Shown: positions 26,778 to 34,139 of the stretch, piece by piece
How the letters are laid out: each line of letters starts with the position of its first letter
Position numbering within the stretch: the stretch's first letter is position 1
Assembly (NCBI RefSeq): GCF_038022665.1
Contig: NZ_CP150629.1
Coordinates: forward strand, 1,966,480-2,030,479
DNA length: 64,000 nt
Direction of reading: 5' to 3'
DNA from: Methanolobus sp. WCC4
GTDB taxonomy: Archaea > Halobacteriota > Methanosarcinia > Methanosarcinales > Methanosarcinaceae
Translations under genes and position numbers: made by a program
The notes under the pieces: generated by a model
The model's database searches: none
Told to the model about the DNA's origin: nothing
What the model saw: the letters and a program-made list of their open reading frames with translations, nothing else

Positions 26778-27152
26778 ATGGGCATCAATAATTTGTTTCC
26801 GGTCACAATAACAGATAAGATCGGGTTGTGTAAAGATTTCTATACCGAATATTTTGCGTTTGAGGTTATCTTTGAAGCTGAATGGTATATTCATCTCAGG
26901 AACGGATCAGGAATAGAGATTGCATTTATGTTGCCTGACCTGGAAAACCAACCAGATTTTTTGAATGAACCATTCTCAGGAAAGGGAATCGTACTTTCTT
27001 TTGAGGTTGACGATGCTAAAGTTGAGTACGATAGGTTAAAAGGATCAGGAGCTCCTATAGTTTATCATTTGAAGGATGAAGAATGGGGACAAAGGCATTT
27101 CATGATAACTGATCCTGCAGGCATGATCATTGACATTGTTCAACAATTATGA
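26778..27152 (+). CDS. VOC/glyoxalase-family protein
   Basis: 124 aa. The VOC modules are seen as C-K-D-F-Y-T-E-Y-F-A-F-E-V-I-F early and F-E-V-D-D-A-K-V-E-Y-D-R-L, then E-W-G-Q-R-H-F-M-I-T-D-P-A-G-M-I-I-D-I-V-Q at the end. That last motif resembles bleomycin-resistance and PhnB-type proteins. Metal ligands of the family are plausible, but the activity is unknown. It starts a short run with the next VOC gene on the same strand. Confidence 0.88.
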   Translation: MGINNLFPVTITDKIGLCKDFYTEYFAFEVIFEAEWYIHLRNGSGIEIAFMLPDLENQPDFLNEPFSGKGIVLSFEVDDAKVEYDRLKGSGAPIVYHLKDEEWGQRHFMITDPAGMIIDIVQQL

Positions 27153-27223
27153 TCTCCCCTGGGTTTCTGGTTGTTGATCTGTAAAAAGGCTGTGTGTAGA
27201 AGATCGAAGGTGATGAAATAAAA

Positions 27224-27598
27224 TTGGAAATAGACATGGTAGTTGAGGATGCAATTGGTGCAGCTGATCACTATGCAGAGCTGTTTGGAGCTATGATCCT
27301 GTCAAAGACCGATATGGAAAAGAACCTTAATGAAGCCATTCTGATAATCGCAGGTACAGAGATCAGGTTGTTGAATGAAAATAAGGACTATGACCTATTT
27401 TCGCCTAACAGTGATATGAGCAGTGCTATGTGGATAAGTTTGACTGTTGAAGACATCGAGAGTCTCTACGAAAAAGCACTGGAAATGGGTGGCAGATCAA
27501 TTCAACCAATTACCGAATACAAAGAGATCAATGTAAAAAATGCGGTCTTTGAAGACAAGTTCGGTCATGTATGGGTTTTGAATCAGGTTTTGGTTTGA
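27224..27598 (+). CDS. PhnB-like VOC protein
   Basis: 124 aa from a TTG at 27224, chosen because AAGGTGAT lies about eight bases upstream; the next ATG in frame is at 27236. The sequence has A-A-D-H-Y-A-E-L-F-G-A and, at the end, A-V-F-E-D-K-F-G-H-V-W-V-L-N, a PhnB-type signature. It follows another VOC gene by 71 bases and may be cotranscribed. A 27-bp cas1 relic begins 23 bases after its stop. Confidence 0.85.
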   Translation: MEIDMVVEDAIGAADHYAELFGAMILSKTDMEKNLNEAILIIAGTEIRLLNENKDYDLFSPNSDMSSAMWISLTVEDIESLYEKALEMGGRSIQPITEYKEINVKNAVFEDKFGHVWVLNQVLV

Positions 27599-27620
27599 TG
27601 GTTGATTGTGTCCTGTTCTT

Positions 27621-27647
27621 AATGGAAGAAGATGGGATTCTCTAAGG
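27621..27647 (+). pseudogene. Tiny relic of a casposon cas1 3' end
   Basis: Twenty-five of 27 bases match 46981-47007 of the intact cas1, in the E-W-K-E-M-G-F-S-K-G helix-turn-helix segment near residues 361-370. The frame stops soon after. It is short, but such identity to the element 19 kb away is unlikely by chance and agrees with other cas1 fragments nearby. Confidence 0.5.
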
Positions 27648-27772
27648 CTTGAAGGAGGGTGAATTGACTAAAAGTTTACCACTGCCGGTAGACGATATTG
27701 TGACTTTTTTAATTTTAAATAATTGCAACAATTATATGTACAGTGGTGATCGAGTAATTATGGGGGAGTACT

Positions 27773-28564
27773 ATGAAAATTAAATATTATCGTTACAATT
27801 CTTTTACTATCGAGAATAAAAAAGTAAAAATTGTAATTGATCCAGGTAGAGATCTGCTCTGGTATAAACTTAACAGTTTAATTCCCAGACCAGAATGGGA
27901 AGGAGTTACTCATATCTTAGTCACTCATGGAGATCCCGATCACTTTGTTTTCACGGTTCCCATGGCAAAAAAGTCAAAAGCACAGGTCATTTGCCATGAA
28001 GAACTTGCAGAAGATATTGCTTCTGAAAAAATAGATTCAGTTAGATCAATTGATGTAGGCGAGGTTATTGATCTAAAGGACTTTCAAGTCAAAGGATTGA
28101 AAGTAGTACACGGTCCTTTAGAAGCTAAATTATTATTTGGCCTGGTAGACATTAAAGCAGAAAAACAGGTTCATAGTCATGGCACGATCAAACTATTATT
28201 TGGATTGATAAAGCTTGAAAAGGATGACATTGATTTTGCTCGCGGTTCAATGGGATTTAAAATAACAATTGATAATAAGATCATTGTCAACCTGGGAGAC
28301 TCGCTTCCTCAAAAAGAATGGGAGGGTTTAGAACCAGATATATTGATGATCCCTATTGGTGGAGGGATGAGCATGGATCAGGAGGAAGCATTGGAGGCCG
28401 TGAGATCAATGGCACCTAAAAAAGTGATACCCTGCCATTACAATAATGATCTCTTATGGCAAAGGAACTTCTATCCTGCAGATGATCAACTGTTCAAGAG
28501 AGAGGTCGAGAAAATGGGTATTGAATGTACCATCATGGAATATGGGGATGAGATCGAAGTTTGA
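27773..28564 (+). CDS. Metallo-beta-lactamase-fold hydrolase (UPF0173-like)
   Basis: 263 aa from the ATG at 27773, with GGGGGAG upstream. T-H-G-D-P-D-H at about 50-56 is the H-x-D-x-D-H metal motif. V-V-H-G-P-L, V-N-L-G-D-S-L and I-P-C-H-Y-N supply the remaining ligand positions of the MBL fold. It resembles the L-ascorbate-6-phosphate lactonase/UPF0173 metal-dependent hydrolases. It lacks the C-terminal beta-CASP extension, so it is not an RNA-processing form. Substrate unknown; cytosolic. Confidence 0.87.
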   Translation: MKIKYYRYNSFTIENKKVKIVIDPGRDLLWYKLNSLIPRPEWEGVTHILVTHGDPDHFVFTVPMAKKSKAQVICHEELAEDIASEKIDSVRSIDVGEVIDLKDFQVKGLKVVHGPLEAKLLFGLVDIKAEKQVHSHGTIKLLFGLIKLEKDDIDFARGSMGFKITIDNKIIVNLGDSLPQKEWEGLEPDILMIPIGGGMSMDQEEALEAVRSMAPKKVIPCHYNNDLLWQRNFYPADDQLFKREVEKMGIECTIMEYGDEIEV

Positions 28565-28831
28565 TATGGTATCACAAGGTGACTACAAATAAATGATCCA
28601 TTGGATCCGTGGAAAGTTTCAATCCATCAACTATACTACATAGTTTTTGAGAATGGCATTTTTACGAGATACCACATCCCTGAATATATCAACGATTATC
28701 AGGTTTTCCGAGCCCTGTACTTCATAGACCTCGAACCTGTATTAATCTGGTTCATTTAAGTTTTCTATCTGCCACCTCCAAAATACTAATTAATCAATCC
28801 TTCATAGTATAAAATGGAGAGGCGATATTAA

Positions 28832-29095
28832 GTGGAAGAGAAAGACACGAAATTATTACGTGCACAGGCACGGGTAAAGGAACTTAAGAACTTCTACAAC
28901 CATCTGATACTATACCTGGTGATCATGGCCCTATTATTTTTCATTGACTATTCTGATGGAGGAAACTGGTGGGTCCAATGGCCAATCATCGGATGGGGGA
29001 TCTTTGTAGTGATACAGGGAATCAATGTGAGTAAATTCGGAAAGAACTGGGAAGATAAAAAGATCAAAGAGATCATGGAAAAAGAAGAAGACTGA
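28832..29095 (+). CDS. 2TM-domain small membrane protein
   Basis: 87 aa from a GTG at 28832 with GGAGAGG upstream; the nearby ATG at 28814 runs into a stop. The layout is a charged N-terminal helix (R-A-Q-A-R-V-K-E-L-K-N-F-Y-N-H-L), two hydrophobic segments (about 28-42 and 50-68) and a charged tail (K-I-K-E-I-M-E-K). This matches the 2TM domain family (PF13239), which occurs alone or fused to histidine kinases. Function unknown. It stands alone. Confidence 0.8.
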   Translation: MEEKDTKLLRAQARVKELKNFYNHLILYLVIMALLFFIDYSDGGNWWVQWPIIGWGIFVVIQGINVSKFGKNWEDKKIKEIMEKEED

Positions 29096-29349
29096 TCTCA
29101 AGACTCCTCCCACTATAGGTACATCGCATTACATATAATCGAAGATGTTTGAATAAGCATCGCTATTGTACAAACATTACGGAACCTCTTTTTTATTCCC
29201 CTTTTATTCATATATCACTTAATTAAAAAAGAGAACACTGCTAGCTTATTCAGTAATAATGTTTCATAAATAATATAGAATATAAAAAACAACCTTATAA
29301 TGTGCAAGTATATGCATGTTACTCATGCTACTTCAAGGAGAGTGCGGGA

Positions 29350-29919
29350 ATGCCTGGCAATTTACCAGAAACTAAGAAAAGCCGTGGATCAATACAGAAA
29401 GAAACCTATTCAAATGGTATCAATGAGATGACTGACGAATTGCATGAGAAGATCATCGAGATCGTCTCGTCCTGTAAGGATATGGCGATCTCCACCGTGC
29501 GGGAAGATGGCTGGCCACAGGTGAACACCGTCAGCTTCGTGAATATGGGACCAGACATTTACTTTGAAACCTCCAAATACACTTCGAAGGCGAAGAACAT
29601 AGCACGTGACCCTCGAGTTTCGATCGCCATCTGGCCTTTCTATGAGAGATTCGTAGATGGATGCGGTATTTCGCTGGCCGGATACGCCGAAGGAGTGAAC
29701 GACGAAGCAGTGGCCAGGGAGTTTCACCGCCTGTTGCTTGAAAAAACGCCAGAACTTGCGAATATAACCGACAACGACGGTAACAAGGTCTTCCCCGACC
29801 CCAATATGATCCTGTATCACATCCGTATGACCATGATGTCTGTTCTCGACTTCTCAAAGGGGTTCGGACATGCCGACCTCGTCCTCTTTGACGACAGCGG
29901 TAATGCGAGTAGAGCCTGA
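29350..29919 (+). CDS. Pyridoxamine-5'-phosphate-oxidase-like FMN-binding protein
   Basis: 189 aa from the ATG at 29350, chosen for AAGGAG nine bases upstream; longer (29302) and shorter (29428) starts exist. The split-barrel pattern is clear: M-A-I-S-T-V-R-E-D-G-W-P-Q-V-N-T-V-S-F, Y-F-E-T-S-K-Y-T-S-K-A-K-N-I-A-R-D-P-R-V-S-I-A. It would bind FMN or F420 and act as a small oxidoreductase. The G+C content and G/C-ending codons are visibly higher than in adjacent genes, which suggests recent transfer. It is followed by a cas1 relic. Confidence 0.88.
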   Translation: MPGNLPETKKSRGSIQKETYSNGINEMTDELHEKIIEIVSSCKDMAISTVREDGWPQVNTVSFVNMGPDIYFETSKYTSKAKNIARDPRVSIAIWPFYERFVDGCGISLAGYAEGVNDEAVAREFHRLLLEKTPELANITDNDGNKVFPDPNMILYHIRMTMMSVLDFSKGFGHADLVLFDDSGNASRA

Positions 29920-29964
29920 TAATTCCAGATGAATTTTATTTTGAATCATGGATTGATTCGAGCC

Positions 29965-30095
29965 GGAGAGCAACAGGAGCAGAGGGCATGGTTAATGCTA
30001 TGCTTAACTATGTATGCTCTCCTTGAAGCTGAATGCCTAAGAGCCTTTAATATAGCAGGTCTTGATGCTCATGTTGGATTCTTACATGAGATGAA
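29965..30095 (+). pseudogene. cas1 (casposase) fragment, middle part
   Basis: Translation in two frames gives A-x-G-A-E-G-M-V-N-A-M-L-N-Y, then (after one frameshift) Y-A-L-L-E-A-E-C-L-R-A-F-N-I-A-G-L-D-A-H-V-G-F-L-H-E-M. This matches residues about 195-235 of the intact casposon Cas1. The frameshift lies at about 30012. The match stops abruptly at H-E-M, and the next Cas1 segment is found 3.3 kb away at 33391. It is a diverged, dead copy, roughly 70% identical in DNA by eye. Confidence 0.85.
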
Positions 30096-30316
30096 TCCTG
30101 GTTTTCATTGTTTGTCTGTTCTTTCTTATTCAGGAAAGATGAAACAGTTTTCTGGATGAATGCTATTTCGTCAAGTGAGAAATACATGAAGACAGTCTCA
30201 CCAGTATGACGGTTGTATTTCCTGATACGTAACCATCTGTCAGAATAAGAGCTTATACGGGTGTAATTTTCACTATTACAGTGCATAAACTCCTTTTCGT
30301 TATCACATATCTCCAT
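30047..30316 (-). CDS. Small hypothetical protein, 89 aa
   Basis: A short charged protein starting M-E-I-C-D-N-E-K-E-F. It has a TATATAAC promoter-like element upstream at about 30345-30355 and an ATG preceded by little ribosome-binding signal. The C-terminal third runs antisense through the cas1 relic, so this end may be a read-through tail. I do not recognise a family. The core R-W-L-R-I-R-K-Y-N-R-H-T-G-E-T is arginine-rich with no evident domain. Gene status is uncertain. Confidence 0.35.
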   Translation of the reverse strand: MEICDNEKEFMHCNSENYTRISSYSDRWLRIRKYNRHTGETVFMYFSLDEIAFIQKTVSSFLNKKEQTNNENQDSSHVRIQHEHQDLLY

Positions 30317-30489
30317 ATTTGATTAGAGTTTCAGATCAAACTTATACTTATGTTATATATTTTGTATAACTGCAAGTGTGCTATAGAGCAGTATATAAAT
30401 GTGGTATTTTTGGGAACTTTGTTTGCAAATAAGAGAACAGAACAAGCTTTTAAGAGAGCTTGCCCTTGAATATATCATTAGCTTTCCTG

Positions 30490-31062
30490 TTATTCTCCCA
30501 GTGGCAGAATCGTTCTACCGAATTTTTCATTGATCACTTCAGCCAGAGCCAGATAGATCGCACTAAAACCACAGAAGATACCTTCGTAACCAGCAAACTG
30601 TTTTATGGACCCATATCCTGTGAACTCGGCTATTGCCAGCAGCAGGAATAGCAATGTCAATGTTGCAAAAACTATCTGTAAGGCTCTGTTAGCTTTGAAA
30701 GTTCCTATGAACATTCCAAAAGTGAACAGTCCCCACATGAACAGGTATGCAGCCATTTCGAGCGCGCCTGGAGCCTCTCCCAGACCAAATTGAGGTGCTA
30801 TGACTATAAAGACAAGAGTAAGCCAGAACATTCCGTATGAAGTGAATGCTGTTGTCCCGAAGGTGTTGCCTTTTTTCCACTCCATAATGCCTGCTATCAT
30901 TTGAGCTATCCCTCCATAGAACAGGCCCATAGCCAGGATCATTGACCCAAGTCCGAATAGTCCTGTGTTATGTAAATTAAGTAATACCGTGGTCATCCCG
31001 AATCCCATCAATCCCAATGGAGCCGGGTTTGCTGTTATGTCCTTTATCAAAGTTTCATCCAT
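30490..31062 (-). CDS. satP: GPR1/FUN34/YaaH (SatP) acetate transporter
   Basis: 190 aa with six transmembrane segments. The signature [14 protein letters not shown] at residues about 12-25, the later [10 protein letters not shown], and G-M-F-W-L-T in the central helices define the acetate/succinate-proton symporter family. It probably imports acetate. The fragment of an acetyl-CoA synthetase gene overlaps its start by 16 bases on the same strand, which supports an acetate-assimilation operon that has lost its enzyme. A second acs could be elsewhere in the genome. Confidence 0.9.
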   Translation of the reverse strand: MDETLIKDITANPAPLGLMGFGMTTVLLNLHNTGLFGLGSMILAMGLFYGGIAQMIAGIMEWKKGNTFGTTAFTSYGMFWLTLVFIVIAPQFGLGEAPGALEMAAYLFMWGLFTFGMFIGTFKANRALQIVFATLTLLFLLLAIAEFTGYGSIKQFAGYEGIFCGFSAIYLALAEVINEKFGRTILPLGE

Positions 31063-31271
31063 ACTGATACCTCCTGAAATTTATTATTAATGACATTATA
31101 GTGTAATTTGAACCAACCAAGTTCTTCTGCAACACTGTCCCAGTGCTTTTCAGGGTCCTTAAGAGATTCACTATAAATCTTTTCATAATCCTGTATCCAG
31201 GAATTTTCCTTTGCTGATGGATCAGGATAATAGTTTTTACTGTCCAGTTTTACGTCAAAATTATCAGACAT
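31047..31271 (-). pseudogene. acs: Acetyl-CoA synthetase fragment (N-terminus only)
   Basis: 74 aa. The first ~54 residues (S-K-N-Y-Y-P-D-P-S-A-K-E-N-S-W-I, then Y-E-K-I-Y-S-E-S-L-K-D-P-E-K-H-W, A-E-E-L-G-W-F-K) match the N-terminal ACAS_N segment of AMP-forming acetyl-CoA synthetases. The remaining ~20 residues are unrelated and run into the satP start. About 600 residues, the whole adenylate-forming domain, are absent. It is a deletion relic beside the acetate transporter gene and not a functional enzyme. Confidence 0.82.
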
Positions 31272-31631
31272 GTTCTACTTATTCCTAACTATTATTCATT
31301 ATATATTTCACATGACCTGACTTTATCCCAGATCAATTGAACTCAGCTTTGGAACCATACAACAGAACCCGGCAGCTAAAAATGCAGCTATCGTTATGGA
31401 TATTGATGGGACCAAGTAAGGAAGAGATAATGAAACCAGAGGTTAATAGTTCCCATCCATCACGAATAATGATGATAAATACATTTATCTCTTGTGGTCC
31501 CTGATCATGCAACTCATTGAACGAAAATGATAGCATAAAAAATATGATACAGAAGTAATGGCAAGCTGCGTATAAATATGACCTGCTTTTATGAGCAAGT
31601 CACTACGCATATACATTTTTAAATACCGTTC
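31272..31631. other. Intergenic stretch without a recognisable gene
   Basis: About 360 A/T-rich bases between the acs fragment and the methyltransferase gene. A 67-aa minus-strand frame (31333-31536) is present but has no ribosome binding site or recognisable match. I see no RNA gene or strong repeat. Confidence 0.4.
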
Positions 31632-32402
31632 TTATTTATTCTTCTGAAAAATGTAGAATGCATAACCATATTCATCCGGGCGTTCCCTGAAGAGTTTTAT
31701 CTCTCTTCTGTTAAATTCAAGTATCATTTCTGCTTCGGTGTTCCCTTTATATTTATCGCCGATATCATCGACCCTTTTTTCAAGGTGGTCGTAAAACTCA
31801 TGCCAGACTGAAACTGGCAGTTTAAAGTGGTCAATGACATCATATCCTGCTGCTGTGATTACTTTCTCAGTGTCAGGTATGTTCATTATACCAGGATATA
31901 TTTCCTGCCAGAATTCAACAACTTCCAGAGAAGGTTCGTCCGTGAACCATGTGTTCTCTGTAATTGCCATATAGCCACCACTACTAAGGAACTGTTTCCA
32001 GTAGCTGATCCCCTTTTCTAAACCAAGGATAAAGATGGAGCCTTCTGCCCAGATCACGTCGAATTCTCCTGCTTCAAAGGGAAGTTCATCCATGGAAGCA
32101 CAAACTGTGGTAATCCTGTCTGCAACTCCTTCTTTAGCTGCATTCTCCATCAGTTTGTCCAGAAAAGGCTGGTAAATGTCAGTTGCAGTGATGTGACAAT
32201 CCTTGCAGATCTTCGCAAGATGTATTGTCTGCATGCCTGCACCACATCCAATATCAAGGATCTTAGTGCCTGCTGGAAGGGAAGAAAGCATATTAAAGGC
32301 TTTTTCAGTACATTCATTACTACCCGGACCCTGTCTGGGTAATCCATCAAATATCTCAAAGATTGGTGATTGCGATTCCATATTTGTCCCTGTACTCATC
32401 AT
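31632..32402 (-). CDS. SAM-dependent class I methyltransferase
   Basis: 256 aa. T-K-I-L-D-I-G-C-G-A-G-M-Q-T at about 55-68 is the glycine-rich SAM loop. I-T-A-T-D-I-Y-Q-P-F is the acidic ribose-binding strand, and F-D-V-I-W-A-E-G-S follows. The N-terminus (D-G-L-P-R-Q-G-P-G-S) and C-terminus resemble small-molecule methyltransferases annotated as UbiE-like in methanogens. The acceptor is unknown. It diverges from a TrmB-type regulator gene; a palindrome between them suggests shared control. Confidence 0.88.
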   Translation of the reverse strand: MMSTGTNMESQSPIFEIFDGLPRQGPGSNECTEKAFNMLSSLPAGTKILDIGCGAGMQTIHLAKICKDCHITATDIYQPFLDKLMENAAKEGVADRITTVCASMDELPFEAGEFDVIWAEGSIFILGLEKGISYWKQFLSSGGYMAITENTWFTDEPSLEVVEFWQEIYPGIMNIPDTEKVITAAGYDVIDHFKLPVSVWHEFYDHLEKRVDDIGDKYKGNTEAEMILEFNRREIKLFRERPDEYGYAFYIFQKNK

Positions 32403-32429
32403 TTATTTTGCCTGACATGGATATATAAT

Positions 32430-32446
32430 AAAGTCAATATGACTTT
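32430..32446. promoter_or_regulatory. Operator-like inverted repeat between methyltransferase and trmB-type genes
   Basis: AAAGTCA-ATA-TGACTTT is a perfect inverted repeat with 7-bp arms. It lies in the divergent intergenic region next to a TATATAATA promoter-like element (32421-32429). It is a candidate site for the TrmB-type regulator. Confidence 0.45.
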
Positions 32447-32544
32447 TTGACAATTATAATTTTATATGTTCAAGCAGTGATTCTTAATATCACGCAGAAT
32501 ACATAACAATTTTACTTTGCGATAAACTCAGAAGTAGTGAAAAG

Positions 32545-33378
32545 ATGGATGAAAAGTTGCTTGCAAATATCGGTTTGAACAAATATGAAAGCACCGTTTA
32601 CTGGACGCTTTTGAAAAAAGGAGAGCTGGAAGCAAGTAAATTATCACAGTTATCACGGGTTCCCATTGGAAGGATCTATGAGATCTTGCGGAATCTGAAC
32701 AAGTATGGCCTTGTGGAGATAAAACCTTCAAGGCCACGAAAATACAGAACTGTTGATCTGAAGATCGCTTTTGAACTCATGTACAAAAGAAGAGAAGAGG
32801 AAGCACTCAATGAGCTCAAACTACTCAGGGAAGCACTTGATGAGATCGAACGGCAACTTTCCAATGACGATTCACCAAAGCATGTTGAAACAATATTCTG
32901 GCCCGACAAGTTCCATGATGATGAACTAAAAGAGACAGTTACTTCATTTTTTGAGGATATTGAGCACGAAATATGTGTTGTTACTCCCCTTAAGTATAAG
33001 CCAGGAGTATCTGATCAATATGATGATTCAATGTCGATATTCAGCAGGGCGTACTTAGATCTGGCACAACGTGGAATTCATGTTAAGATACTGGATTCCC
33101 ACTCTCAACTGTTGCCGTCAATAAAAGAACTTGTTGATCCAATTGAAGATGGATCAGTAAAGGACCACTTAAAGGAGTTCCTGGAAATAAGAATTCTGGA
33201 AACTGAGCATGATTTCGTGATCTTTGATTCAAAGACCCTCTTCCTTGATATTGAAGACCAGATCGATACGGGTACCAGTCTCGGTATGACGCAAATCCAT
33301 GATGAGTCATATACAAAGCGTTTCAAGGCTAAATTCGAAGACCTCTGGACTAAGGGGAAACGATTCGATCTTGCATGA
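32545..33378 (+). CDS. TrmB-family transcriptional regulator
   Basis: 277 aa. The N-terminal winged helix (about 1-75) has L-N-K-Y-E-S-T-V-Y-W-T-L-L-K-K-G-E-L and S-K-L-S-Q-L-S-R-V-P-I-G-R-I-Y-E-I-L, typical of TrmB. A coiled-coil linker with E-E-E-A-L-N-E-L-K-L-L-R-E follows, then a PLD-like effector-binding domain. It ends in a short basic tail. TrmB regulators control sugar or central-metabolism genes in archaea, but the ligand here cannot be read. A cas1 relic starts 12 bases after the stop codon. Confidence 0.9.
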   Translation: MDEKLLANIGLNKYESTVYWTLLKKGELEASKLSQLSRVPIGRIYEILRNLNKYGLVEIKPSRPRKYRTVDLKIAFELMYKRREEEALNELKLLREALDEIERQLSNDDSPKHVETIFWPDKFHDDELKETVTSFFEDIEHEICVVTPLKYKPGVSDQYDDSMSIFSRAYLDLAQRGIHVKILDSHSQLLPSIKELVDPIEDGSVKDHLKEFLEIRILETEHDFVIFDSKTLFLDIEDQIDTGTSLGMTQIHDESYTKRFKAKFEDLWTKGKRFDLA

Positions 33379-33390
33379 ACTGGTCCAGGC

Positions 33391-33545
33391 TACAATCTGC
33401 AAGAGCCATTCAGATTCCTTTTTGATATGTCTGTAATCAGCCTTATTGAGTCCAATTGAGGATAATACGGACTTTTCAGGACTGAGAGCTGATTCACTCA
33501 GGCTCAACCTTCAGGAGCTAAGAAGGTTACTGAGGACTTTTCACG
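33391..33545 (+). pseudogene. cas1 (casposase) fragment, later part
   Basis: Frame from 33391 reads Y-N-L-Q-E-P-F-R-F-L-F-D-M-S-V-I-S-L-I-E-S-N then a stop. After it, Q-P-S-G-A-K-K-V-T-E-D-F in the same frame matches R-P-S-G-A-K-K-L-T-E-E-F of the intact casposase. Together they cover Cas1 residues about 244-295. The segment begins almost exactly where the 29965-30095 fragment stops, so both derive from one cas1 copy that was split by a 3.3-kb insertion or rearrangement. Confidence 0.85.
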
Positions 33546-33583
33546 AGAAGTACACATCCAACTCTATACTAAAGTTCTGCAAG

Positions 33584-33658
33584 CAATTAGTTGCATCAGC
33601 AACTATATATCTGATAGAGATGTATTCAAGCGAAAATGGTTGCATCTGCAACTAATTG
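33584..33658. promoter_or_regulatory. Twin palindromic operators flanking the marR-MFS promoter
   Basis: GTTGCATCAGCAAC (33590-33603) and GTTGCATCTGCAAC (33639-33652) are near-identical palindromes 49 bases apart, with CTATATATCT, a TATA box candidate, between them. CAATTAGTTGCA (33584-33595) and TGCAACTAATTG (33647-33658) also form a longer inverted repeat. A repressor bound to both sites would block the promoter. The adjacent MarR-type protein is the obvious candidate. Confidence 0.7.
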
Positions 33659-33693
33659 TCCTGAAACTAACGACAATCAACAAGGGTGTACAA

Positions 33694-34131
33694 ATGCATG
33701 ACAATAATTTCAGCGGGAAGTTCATCTCATATCTCCACCGATACGGACAGATCTATATTGATAAAAAGATCGAACCATATGGCATAGGAAGTGGACAGTT
33801 CTCTTTCCTTGTGCGATTGTACCACGAGGATGGTGTCAATCAGGAATGTCTTTCAAATTACCTGAAGATCGACAAGGCCACTACTACGAGAGCTATAAAG
33901 AAACTCGTTGATGAGGGCTATGTTCTCAGAAAGACAGATGAAAAGGACAAACGGTCTTACCTGATATTCCTTACTGATAAGGCGAAAGAGCTGGAACCTG
34001 AGATGAAAAAGATAGCTGCAGAATGGGAGAATATCCTCTTCTCGGGTTTTGATGAAAATGAAAGAGAAGATATCGTGAGATCACTCGAAATTATGTTCAG
34101 GAACGTATCCGAAATAATGCAGGATAAATAG
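33694..34131 (+). CDS. MarR-family transcriptional regulator
   Basis: 145 aa from the ATG at 33694, preceded by AAGGGTG; the frame extends to 33640 but into the operator. The winged helix has Q-E-C-L-S-N-Y-L-K-I-D-K-A-T-T-T-R-A-I-K-K-L and the wing V-L-R-K-T-D-E-K-D-K-R-S-Y-L-I-F-L-T, with the MarR D-x-R motif. It is followed eight bases later by an MFS transporter gene, a layout typical of drug-responsive regulator-pump pairs. The twin palindromes upstream are its probable autoregulatory sites. Confidence 0.92.
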   Translation: MHDNNFSGKFISYLHRYGQIYIDKKIEPYGIGSGQFSFLVRLYHEDGVNQECLSNYLKIDKATTTRAIKKLVDEGYVLRKTDEKDKRSYLIFLTDKAKELEPEMKKIAAEWENILFSGFDENEREDIVRSLEIMFRNVSEIMQDK

Positions 34132-34139
34132 GTCTTACA

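Noticed and set aside
28612-28630. GTTTCAATCC, resembling the end of some archaeal CRISPR repeats
   Set aside because: It occurs once, with no second copy at spacer distance in the surrounding sequence.
28582-28762. Open frame of about 60 codons in the gap after the MBL gene
   Set aside because: It has no ATG, GTG or TTG start with a ribosome binding site, and I recognise no match. It may be a relic, but this cannot be supported.
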